From positions 2,915,001 through 2,979,000 of the forward strand of contig NC_059483.1 in assembly GCF_018139145.2 (NCBI RefSeq): a DNA stretch of 64,000 bases, written 5' to 3'. A program made the translations under genes and the position numbers. The notes beneath the pieces were generated by a model that had not been told where the DNA came from, made no database searches, and was given only the letters and a program-made list of their open reading frames with translations. The stretch is from Gymnogyps californianus (taxonomy: Eukaryota; Chordata; Aves; Accipitriformes; Cathartidae). Positions 28,331 through 37,792 of the stretch are shown here, piece by piece. Each line of letters opens with the position of its first letter. Position 1 is the first letter of the stretch.

Positions 28331-28427
28331 CGCAATGATTACTTCACCACCCACTTTAACAAGCGTTAACTTTTTCAAGAGTGTTTTGGAAAAGTCTGGA
28401 CCAACGGCTGAAAGAAAAAAAAAAACC
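28331..28427 (-). repeat. 97-bp tandem duplication: partial copy of the CNTN4 Ig5 exon and its acceptor
   Basis: The segment 28333-28414 is identical, base for base, to 28236-28317 (offset 97). It contains the first 75 bases of the Ig5 exon, the AG acceptor and the CTTTC plus poly-T tract. The flanking A-runs (plus strand) differ in length: 13 at 28318-28330 and 11 at 28415-28425. The copy nearer the exon body is complete. The upstream copy stops after GGTGAAGTAATCATTG and has no donor of its own. Read through, the joined copies go out of frame and meet a stop. Complete identity implies a very recent event or an assembly artefact. Confidence 0.95.
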
Positions 28428-30244
28428 AACAGATCAGAATTCATAATTTTGAACATTACGATATTCCAGGGCTGTTTCTCACCTGCAATTCCTAAATGAT
28501 CTGACTTTATGAACTATGTGCATGTATGGATGGGGCAAACAGACACCTGAATGCTTCAGCTCTTTACTTGTTTAGAAATGCATGTTCAGCTACAAACCTC
28601 AGAAACCAGTAACCTTGGCAGGCAGCAGAAACCCAGTGTCACGCACATCTTACTCGGGGCAGCAGCCCTAACAACTACGCATGCGTGAACTGTATAATGT
28701 ATTTCCTTTTTTGTATCATAACAGCATGATCAACATTTTGTCGACCATTGCTACGTGCAGAGCAACAGCATACAGGAAAATTGTCACAAACACAGAACCC
28801 ATATAATTAATCAGAAACGTTAGTATTTCCCAAAAAGTTGACGTTTTTATGCTTTATATTCATAACTGTTGCATAAACTGGGTCTTTTATTTTAATGCTT
28901 TAAAGCTGGGAGACTGTGATACAGCCAGGTCCTGAACCAAGCAAAACAAGGCAAGACTTAAGTAGGCACCAGGGTACAAGGTACTCTCGAATCATCTTTT
29001 TGAGTCCCTCCAGGGCGCACACTTCTGTTTTGTGAAAACCAGATATTCATTGAAGCAACCACCAACGCCCTGCAGACCGTCTGCAGCCTGGCTGTAAGGC
29101 AGGCCGGGGAGGGAGGAGATGGTTTGGCTTCCTTTTCCTGCCTCAAGGGATTTTTCATGATTTATTTGATGGGACCCGATGACAGGCAGAGCTTTGAGGT
29201 GGCTGCCTCTAGACTGACTCTGGTAGTGAACTACCCAAAGACGACCAGAAGGTTTTATTTATATCAAGTAGGACAACTAATTTTTTCAATATAGAAAGCT
29301 CAAAGCAAACAAGTGAGGCAGCTTAAGGGTTTTATGAACAACTCTTGCCCTGCTCGCTACGTCTTTGCCGACAGGAGCTTGCTTTCTGACAGATCAGTGG
29401 CAGCAAACTCTGCCCAGTCCCCTCTAATTCTCTCCACCCTCTTTGCTAGCTGCGTGCCTGCACCCTGCGCCTCCTGCACCATCCCCGTATCCCCCGAGCT
29501 TGCAGTATTTTCCTCGACTTACTTTCTTGCTGCACCCTGGGAGGTGAGAGTTTAGATCACTGTGCATTGCATCTGCTTGATGCTCCATAAAATGATCTAA
29601 AGCTCACCTGAAGCAGCTGGGAGATAAAAACCTGCCGTGTGATACAGAAGGCAAATTCATTTTTCTTAGGCCATCTCGTCTGCCTCAATTCTTTTGGATA
29701 TCGTTCCTGCTGCAGAAGAGGTGAATAAAACATAATCCTACACTTACAATAGGATGGGCTTTATGATCGAATAGATCTTGTCTTCCACGTTCATGAATCA
29801 GAGTTCACTCATCTCTGAGCTGTCTTGTCTTCTACGTCTAATCATCGATGGCTGACTTCATTTTAGCATAGAGGAAGACATCTATGTTGTTAAAGACTAT
29901 AAAAGAGCCATCTGAAAACCAACACCGGCTATGTAAAACATTTCAAAATTAAAGGACGCATCCTGAGGACAACTTCCCACCAATGCACTCAGAACCAGAT
30001 AGATTATTATTTATATTGTATTATCATAATTAATACATTATCACTTCTGGAAATAATTTCTCAAAATTGTCCAAAATTTATGAGCAAAGTAGATTTTTGA
30101 ATAATCCTGTTATTTCCATCTCTGTAATGAACAGTTTAGACTGGGATTTTTGCAAGTCATTCGCTACTTCCTTCTTGGTCCTGCGTGAGGTAGAGGAGTT
30201 GCACGATATGGGTTTTATTCTGTGACGTTCAAAATGTTGTCATC

Positions 30245-30535
30245 TGACATTTAGAAACTCTGGGCTCAGTTCTCAGCACTACCACAGCTTCCCTGTGCCA
30301 CTTCAGGGGTAATGCATTTAATTTCTTCACACCTTGTTTGTAAAATGAGGATTTTAATGACTTTTTTTTTACTCTAGGCCCATCCTTCATTTTTAAAATT
30401 TCTTTTTTAAACATTTAGCCTGAAAATTCTTTAAGGCGATGACTGCATCTTACTATACATTTTCACAATGCCCAGCACAACAGGATCCTGGTTTTAGCTG
30501 AAGACTCCAGGCAATATAATTGGCAACAATAATAG
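30245..30535 (+). mobile_element. Ancient amniote core-SINE (MIR/MIR1_Amn-like)
   Basis: The order of blocks fits a sense-strand MIR-type SINE: CTCTGGGCTCAGTTCTCAGC with CACTACCACAGC (tRNA-derived and core region), TTGTTTGTAAAATGAGGAT (core end, the usual 'tctgtaaaatggggat'), then a tail GGCGATGACTGCATCTTACT, CACAATGCCCAGCACAACAG, GATCCTGG and CCAGGCAATATAATTGGCAA. The tail resembles the 'cagcgcctagcacaatggggtcctgg ... taggcgctac' ending known from turtle and crocodile SINEs. It is degraded but colinear over almost 300 bp. The exact subfamily is a guess. Confidence 0.55.
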
Positions 30536-31499
30536 AGAAGAATCACTCTGAGAAAAGCTCTGTCTGTAATTTTCCATTTCTCTTTTTCACTTAAGTTTGC
30601 TATAAGTCTCACTTGCTATTAGTGGTGTTTAATCATTTCAAGTGCTTAACTTCAGGACCTTTTAAAATAACCATTTTTATACTCAGAAAGATCTGTTTAA
30701 AAGCTAACATTTCTCAGTGAGAGCTCAGAATATTGACCTCCTTTGAAAACTCTAGTGAAAAGGAAAACATGCTGTTTTCTTTAAAAATACGCCAAATTAA
30801 ATCACAGATCCACAGAAATTAATCTGCAGCACACCATTCTGGTACTTTTCACGTGACATACGGAAGCAAAATTGCATAACCCAAATGAGAAGTCAGCCAA
30901 ATACAAGTTATCTGGCAGGATTTTACGAGCAGGGTCTCCAAGGTCTTTGCTTTTTGCACAGACACGAGGTCGGCCCCTGGGTGCTGCGGGGCTGCCGGTC
31001 AGGGGGAGGCACTGGAGGTACCCACCAACAAGGGACAAGCCTCTGTCTTCTGAGAAGATCTGCCTTCCTCCCAAAGGCTCATTTTTACCAGGTTTTTGAA
31101 CAGACAGGAAAAGCATCAGTGGGTTTATTTCGATTTCTTTCACGCAGTAACACGTCCAATAAATCTTAGCACTGTGAAGTCTAATTTATTGAGTATTATT
31201 GTACTTTTCCTGAACAGCAACACTGACAATCTTTCAAATGAATTTTTCTTCTATGCAGGCATCTATCACTGCTGATAAAAAATGACCGATAATTGAAAAT
31301 GCCATAATCAGAAAAGACCTCATGCTTTGTTCTTCAGGATAAAGCGGGGAATGATGCTATTGAACATTTGCTTTGAAAACAACTAAACCACTATTTTGTA
31401 ATCACAAATTCTATTTAACCCTTTGAAACTACATATCTCACCTGACGTACCGGTTTCCAGGCCTGCCACTTGTACAAGAGCAACGTTTGTGAGTGAGGT

Positions 31500-31820
31500 A
31501 CAGACTCGCAGGACAGCTGAGGCTGGCGGGGACCTCTGGAGATGGTCCCGTCCCACCCCTGCTCAAGCAGGGGCAGCTACAGCAGGTTGCCCAGGGCCGT
31601 GTCCAGTTGGATGTTGAGTATCTCCAAGGACGGAGATGCCACAACCTCTCTGGGCAACCTGTTCTAGCGTTCAACCAACCTCACAGTAAAGAAGTTTTTC
31701 TTCTGTTTAAATGGCATTTCCTGTGTTTCAGTTTGTGCCCATCGCCTCTTGTCCTGGCACTGGGCACCACTGAGAAGAGCCTGGCTCTGTAATCTCTGCT
31801 CCCTCCCATCAGGTATTTAA
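31500..31820 (-). mobile_element. CR1 LINE, 5'-truncated 3' end
   Basis: On the plus strand the sequence reads as the reverse complement of a CR1 3' UTR: GGACCTCTGGAGAT, CTGCTCAAGCAG, AGCAGGTTGCCCAGG, GAGATGCCACAACCTCTCTG, GGCAACCTGTTC, CTCACAGTAAAGAAG, CTCTTGTCCTGGCACTGGGC and CCCATCAGGTATTTA. The element is therefore on the minus strand with its 3' end near 31500. There the usual ATTCTATG-type terminal repeats have decayed to something like CAGACTCGCAGGACAG. It stops near 31820, the usual CR1 5' truncation. It is well preserved, so of moderate age. Confidence 0.9.
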
Positions 31821-32349
31821 CCACCTGGATTCACAGGAGCTCCTCCTGATATTAACTGGGACAAGTAGAGTAGGTGTACACGAAACAGGTGGGGCAGAAG
31901 TTGTTTTTCTTGGTGAGGGTTTGGGACGGGAGTGTTACGATTGCCATTAAAATGGTGGAAGGTCTATTCAGACAGGTGGTTTTTCAACATTTCCTCAAGA
32001 GAGTCAGTCTCTGCAGCCCACGAGCAGGCAGTTATCGTCCAGTATGCTCTGAACCGCAATACTCGGGTTTCTCCATAAACGATTCTAACCAGCAAGAGGT
32101 TGAGTGAGCTTGCCAGCTCTCCGTGCTCAGTCACCTGGATGAATACGGGAAGATGGGATGATGTAAAAAAATCTGTTCTCTGTCTATCCACTTTCTCAAG
32201 TTTTCATTTCATGCCTTGCTTAAAAACAACAACGTGTCAAAGATCCTCAGTAGCACTTCTGCTTCAGATGCTGAGACTTGGCAAAACCAGCTTGGGTGAA
32301 GGCTTTGCCGGTTTTGCAAGGTTTGCAGCATTCAGGAAAGTAAACTTAC

Positions 32350-32479
32350 CTATGACACTCAGTTCTGCACTGGCAAAAATGATGCCGTGTCTGTTTTCCG
32401 CTACACACTGATACATGCCGGCATCCGACAGGCTGACGTTCGTTATCGTGAGCGAGCCCTGCTCTAGCTGAACTCTGCC
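32350..32479 (-). CDS. CNTN4: CNTN4 exon: second half of Ig domain 4
   Basis: This 130-nt exon has acceptor TTTCCTGCAG and donor GTAAGT. It enters in phase 0 and leaves in phase 1. It reads [32 protein letters not shown] and [18 protein letters not shown] carries the second Ig4 cysteine. N-V-S is a possible N-glycosylation sequon. The mammalian sequon I recall nearby (N-I-T) is replaced here by T-I-T. The residues join directly to AVGPDFS of the next exon, a junction typical of CNTN4. The frame is intact. Confidence 0.94.
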
Positions 32480-34019
32480 CTGCAGGAAACAGTAAAACAA
32501 ATAAAAAAGTAAATAAGAAGATCCCTCCTTGGAACATAAATCCAGTGATTGTTGTGCTCTGTTTTATACCACGGTGGACAAAAAAAAGTAGCAGTAATGG
32601 GAAAAATTTGCATGCTCCAATCTATTTGTCTGCCAGCTAAATTTATATCAGGTTAGATACTAAATGGTAAAACCAATACAGTAGTTGGTAAATGCAATTT
32701 AAATTGGAGGACTTTCCCTTGACTTCTCATTGATTTAATACCCAAACCATTTAGATTAATATCCCTTTCAAGTAGAGAAACTTGAATCAAAAAATGCACT
32801 TTTGTTCCATAGTGGCATATCACAGCCAACCGTATTCTTTAAAACATTTAAAACAATGGTATTATGAGTATATATGGCAATGAAGGCTGGTAAGACTGGT
32901 TGCCATCTTAGCTAGCACAGACAGAAATACTCAGAATCATCTGCAGTTTACTGAAAACAATATAGATGTTAATAATTTAATGATCCTTTACTTCATATCA
33001 GGCACTAACGTGATTTAAGTACACGACCATCTGCTAGTGACCAGCATGAAGCAAGTAAAATTAGTGTGTGGAACAAAAGACCAGGGTATCATTTGTCAGC
33101 CTAAGGATATGGAGCTCATGTTATCAATTTTAATAAGTACAGCAAAGTGTTCCCTCCCTCCCCAGGAGTTTCACCGTTTAAAAAAATAGTAATATAAAAA
33201 GCTATTGGCTTTCTGCTTGGCCGTAGGGTGGAAATTTAATGTTTGTGCAATCTTTATCAGGGTTTGATCAAATCTGGGCTGTCATATTCTTTCACAATAA
33301 GCGAAGGGAAAAAAATGCCGGCTACTGCGAAACCAAAGCTTTGGTGACTTGTTTTAGTTTGTGGTTGTAATGTTGGGGGATCACAGGACTGAGCGATGAC
33401 CCTCCAGCGAGAGGCTGGGCAGACACGGCGGTGGGAGGGGGTGCGTTTCCCCAGCTCCTGTGCATCACCCTTCTTTGGGCAGCTCTTCGTGTCCCTGGCA
33501 ATGACAGGCCACGCTCCTGGTCGCCCGCACCGGGACACAGCTCGGCAGGAGGAGTGGGAAACCGTTAAAGATCAGCAGAAATGCTAAGGTTTCATTAGCA
33601 GCTGAAGTTCACCTGAACGTCATAAACTAAAAAAAAAAAAAAAAAAAAAAAAATCCAGGGCAATCATTTTCCAGGTGCAGGCTCCATAGTCCCATTCGGC
33701 CATTCCCTCTTCTTCACAAGGGTCTCTCCACCCTCAGGTTTGTATCATGGATCCTTCATTTCAGGGAGGACCTCTGAATGTAGAGCTGTGGTGGGTCCTA
33801 CTTGTCACTAACGGCAGCTTTCCCGAAGCCGTACAGAGGTGCCCACCAGGCATGGCAAGGAATTGCCTACACAGTGCGGGGATTTCAGAGCACCGCCATC
33901 CTTTCTATTTCCATTCCAAAAGTAATAAAACACGCAGAGATGAGAAAGCTGGCGGAGCATGAAAGCACTTGCAGAGCCTGTGACCCTCCTCCCCGGCGAA
34001 GGGCTCCAGCAGTGCCTAC
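32480..34019 (-). other. CNTN4 intron, 1.5 kb, inside Ig4
   Basis: Unique sequence apart from a poly-A run of 25 at 33629-33653, which could be the tail of a retroposed insertion although no element body was recognised beside it. Confidence 0.88.
33629..33653 (+). repeat. Poly-A tract (25 A)
   Basis: Uninterrupted A25 in the 1.5-kb intron. Read on the gene strand it is poly-T. It is a likely length-variable site. Confidence 0.95.
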
Positions 34020-34156
34020 CTGGGGCAGCAGCGGCTCCCCGTCCTTCAGCCAGCGGTACGAGGGCTTCGGTCTCCCGCTCGCTCGGCATTCCCAGACGAC
34101 GCTTTCCTCTATGGCTGCGCGTGCATCGCTGATTTTCTGAATCCAGTTGGGCTGAG
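34020..34156 (-). CDS. CNTN4: CNTN4 exon: first half of Ig domain 4
   Basis: This 137-nt exon has acceptor ATTGCAG and donor GTAGGC. It enters in phase 1, completing Ala, and leaves in phase 0. It reads [18 protein letters not shown], then [20 protein letters not shown] and DGEPLLPQ. The WEC cysteine and YRW tryptophan are the first half of the Ig4 fold. The exon is strikingly GC- and CpG-rich compared with its neighbours. Several residues differ from the mammalian protein in the direction of GC-rich codons (Ala, Arg, Gly), as though this exon had experienced biased GC drift. The frame is intact. A longer minus-strand open frame across it (33808-34251) is in another frame and is not coding. 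Confidence 0.92.
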
Positions 34157-36571
34157 CTGCAATGCAGAAGCAATGAATAAAGCCTTGTGTCTGTAACCAA
34201 CAGCGTGCTCTCTAGGTGCAAGCAAATGGCCATCTCCTTCTTTATTAGCACATTTAAGAGTTGGATTTAATAACATGCTTAATGATTGCTAAAGATTATT
34301 TTTTTTCCCCTGAGTCCAGTTCTGCTTTCTGAAGGTGGCACATGCAAGATCAGAACCTGTTTTCGTTTTATTTTTGATAAAAACACTTAATGAAAAAGAG
34401 TAGCTTCAGAAATCCTGACCATCGTACAAAAACAAAGCAACAGTTCAGGTGCTGCCCCAGTGGAATAAATGGCACTGTTAGACCCCTGGCCCTTCAAATA
34501 GAGCCATTTTCTTCTTCAGGACCTATATGACTTAGGCTTCAAAGCTCTAAAATTTAGCATCCAACTTCAAAACCTGTAATTTAGAACTACCTCTGCATTG
34601 AAATTAAGGTTATTCCAGTAACTTAGGCTTGCATGCTTATAGGCATTACTTCAGGTCCAAATTATCAGTCTTTTCTTAGATTAGGACCATATCTACAAGT
34701 ACTGCCATAGGAAATCTTCCATGGGCACAAAAAATCTTTGGACTCAATAATTGTATTAATGACATTGAACAAACCTAGAAAGTCCAAAAGCAGATATCGG
34801 AGTTACATTTTGGTAGAATTTGGTGAAAACTGGCACTGGCAGTTTTCAGACACTTATGAGATTATATTTTTAGTTGTGTTTCACATGTTTTTATCAGAGT
34901 TCGTTATTGGTCGGCTTTTTTTAAAATACAGCGTAAGTTTAGCCAGACTCCCCATGCAAATCAAATTCTGCTAAAATTGCCACGTGTTTTTGGAGACCAT
35001 ACAAAACCTCTGACTTTCTTATAAACCCCATCTGTCTAGATACACCTACAATACTTTTCAGAAAGTCCCATTAACAAAGAGAGTGAGTTCAGATTTTTGT
35101 AACGGTCATTTGCCCTGTTTTGACATAAGAAAATCTGAGAGACTTAGCAGGAAGATATTACCAGCAGAGGTCTCCAAGAACCTGGTTAAGATTTTTTTCC
35201 CATGTAATCAGATTAAAAAAAAATTAAGATTACTCAAAGACAGGTAACAACTTTATACATCTGCTTTGGATGGGGACAGGGGCCAGAGAAAGGTCTGAAA
35301 GGATACATTAAAAAATATCATATCAAAATGGTAAGTTCAACATACAGTTGGTATGATTATGCCTAAAATATTGGTACGTCTACCATGATGTGATGCCGGA
35401 TATATGCATTCAGAGAACCGAGTGCCTTTTAAAACCGTGTTCAGGCCGTGGCAGATGCGTGCTTAATCCCACACCTACCACACTGCACACTTCTCTTCTC
35501 ATGGTGCCTACAAAGCACAGAAGCAAGCTGAAGAATTTTGCACAGCATCTTAACTCCGAGGGACTTGCAAAAAAGCAGAGAGGCGAACTGAATGTAATGA
35601 CAATGCAGAAGCAAAAGAAGTAGCTGAAAAGGAGAGGCAAGCAGTGTTTACTTCTCTGACTGCCCCTCCTGCCCCTGTAATATTTTAAGCTTGTTTATTA
35701 TTTGTATCTGAAGAGATATGAAAGGGAAAGCTTTTAAATGTAGGAAGATGAAAGTCAATTCTGTCATCTGGAGTCAGAACTTGAACAATTCCATTGAACT
35801 GAGACATGCTGCACAACTGCAACGGGTTCAGTGGCTCAAGGACATTTGCAAATTACTCATGAATTTACGTATTTACTATTCTAACAGCATCCAACTCATA
35901 TTTTTGAAGAGAGTCTTATGACACCCTAGAAGGACCTCGATAAAACCACACAGATCCATTTGCCTTTTTTGCAGTACCGAGTGTTTTACTGATTTCCCAC
36001 ATGAAAACAAAACAATTCAGACAAAACAACTGAAAGTAACCTGTAAAGCAAGAAAACGCATGAAAGGTAAGGTGTGCTCCACAACATGTAAGTGTATGCT
36101 ATGTAAAAAGAAAGATAACTCTCATGTGAGGAGGAAAAAAAAATTCAGTATTTATCCTTATTTCAGGCAGACTCCCCAAATCAGGAAAATTCTCACCCAA
36201 TGCAGCAAAAGACTTTACCTGTCCAGTCTTTCTGCCGTACTTTGCAGGTTGCACATCTGAACTCCTGCCCTAAGTAACAGTGCTGAGATTTAAACGCGCG
36301 GTGCTGGAAGCGCTGGGAGCTGCCACCCCCGCTATTCATTTCACTCTTGTGCAGCACCCACGAGCCACAGCCTTGCACCGCGCGCCACTCTTCAGCCCCT
36401 CCAGTTATTTCAACCGGTTAAGCTTTCTATCCTAAAGCCATTTATGATGCAGACAACTACAGAACAAGCATAATAGGTCAAAAAATAAATCTCGGTGAAA
36501 ACTGGAGTCCTTTGTTTCACAGGAGCTTCGTTCTCTGCTGCTCTTTGGGAGACTTTTCTAATTAGGTCAAC

Positions 36572-36774
36572 CTCTCCTTTCAACAGTTCATTTCAGAGAA
36601 TAGCAGGCATGCTCTTGACTTAATCTTGAGTAATACACAAGGGTTGGATCATGCAGCAAATATGTTTGAGCCACCAAATGAGAGTCGCCATAATATAATG
36701 AAATTTGACAGCCTCCCATTGGGGATCATACCAAGACGTGGTAATGTGACACAAGATTTCAAGCACGATAATTA
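36572..36774 (+). pseudogene. Possible relic of a LINE endonuclease domain
   Basis: A stop-free stretch of 67 codons with no start codon at its head reads in part FISENSRHALDLILSNTQGL and later MFEPPNESRHNIMKFDSL. The pattern LDL-x-L-S-N-T-x-G-L, then about 20 residues later P-N-E-S-x-H-N-I-x-K-F, recalls the C-terminal part of the AP-type endonuclease of CR1-like LINEs (LDLLFTN...GLV and SDHxxIEF), with the catalytic SDH changed to SRH. It ends at TAA. Another open frame at 36866-37057 on the same strand might be a continuation, but I recognise nothing in it. This is a similarity judged by eye. Confidence 0.35.
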
Positions 36775-37714
36775 AAATAATTCAAATAAGGATATGAAAC
36801 CAGCTCCACGCTACAACATTTTCTGGTATAGCGACATTATTTGAGATAATGACAAGGTTTAATTTGTGACTAGTAGCAGTGTTCTAGAAAAAGTCCTTCA
36901 GATCATTTCAGTGGTGCTGACCAAAGACGAATATGGTCTGGAAATATTTTGGCCCTATTTGGAGTACTTGGATATTACTGGCCTTGGAAATATCCTGGAG
37001 GAAAAATCTAGTACTAAAGAAAAAAATTACATGGAAGCTGATAAAGAATTCATCTGAGTTGCAAGAAAAATTCATATGCTAAATCTATAAAGTGGAAGAA
37101 AAAGCTTAGACATATAAGCATGACTCTTACATAAGGACAGCTTTAAAGAAAAATATCCCCCTCCTAGGTGATGAGAGCTGTCTGGAATTTGTACTCAGGG
37201 GGACAGAAGAAAAATGATGGCAGCAGTTAGAAAAAAACCTGTTTACCTTTGATCACCTTCCAGTCTTCACCAAGGCAAGGCGGGGCATTTTAAACCAGGT
37301 GATTAGGAAAGTATGCCCAAATATACTCCTACTTCTCTAAGCCCAAAAAATCCAGAGTGAATCTGTCCTTCATTGTAATAAATTGAAAGACAAAAGTAGG
37401 CACTGGAAAGCTGGACCAGAAATCATGTCCTAAAAGGCATTTGAAAATGAAATAACACAGCCGGTGATGATGCACTGCATCAGAAATGAGTAACAAACCC
37501 AGAGAATTATGGGAGCAATGTGAGAAATAAACCAGAAGTAAATCTGTAGGACTTTGCAATCGTCTGTGACTTCAAAACAACCAAAAAGACTAAAGCAAAT
37601 GAGGTACTAATACATATACAGAATCCAATTCTCGGTCGGTGTATATTGATTTCAGTGTTCCTAAGCCAATTTATAGCAGCTGATGACCTAGTGCAGGCTG
37701 TGTAATTCATCATT

Positions 37715-37792
37715 AATGGCAGATGAAAGGCTGAATGACTTGTCCATTACTATATCTATTCTAAGGAGATTGAGACTGAGCCCAGGATCAGA
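37715..37792 (-). mobile_element. Possible SINE-core (MIR-like) fragment
   Basis: GGCAGATGAAAGGCTGAATG, ACTTGTCCATTACTATA and GACTGAGCCCAGGATCAG follow the order of the antisense MIR core ('acagatgaggaactgaggc ... gacttgcccaaggtcaca ... gaacccagg'). The match is weaker than at 30245 and could be chance. Confidence 0.28.

Larger units (their letters stand above)
28311..32349 (-). other. CNTN4 intron, about 4 kb, between Ig4 and Ig5
   Basis: It holds the duplicated exon piece next to its 3' splice site, an ancient core-SINE at about 30245-30535 and a CR1 3' fragment at about 31500-31820. The rest is unremarkable. Confidence 0.85.

Noticed and set aside
28259..28456. Minus-strand open frame reading through both copies of the Ig5 exon start
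   Set aside because: It is produced by the duplication and includes the acceptor and poly-T tract, so it is not an alternative exon.
33808..34251. 147-codon open frame on the minus strand
   Set aside because: It overlaps the real Ig4 exon in a different frame and extends into both introns. The exon's own frame matches CNTN4.
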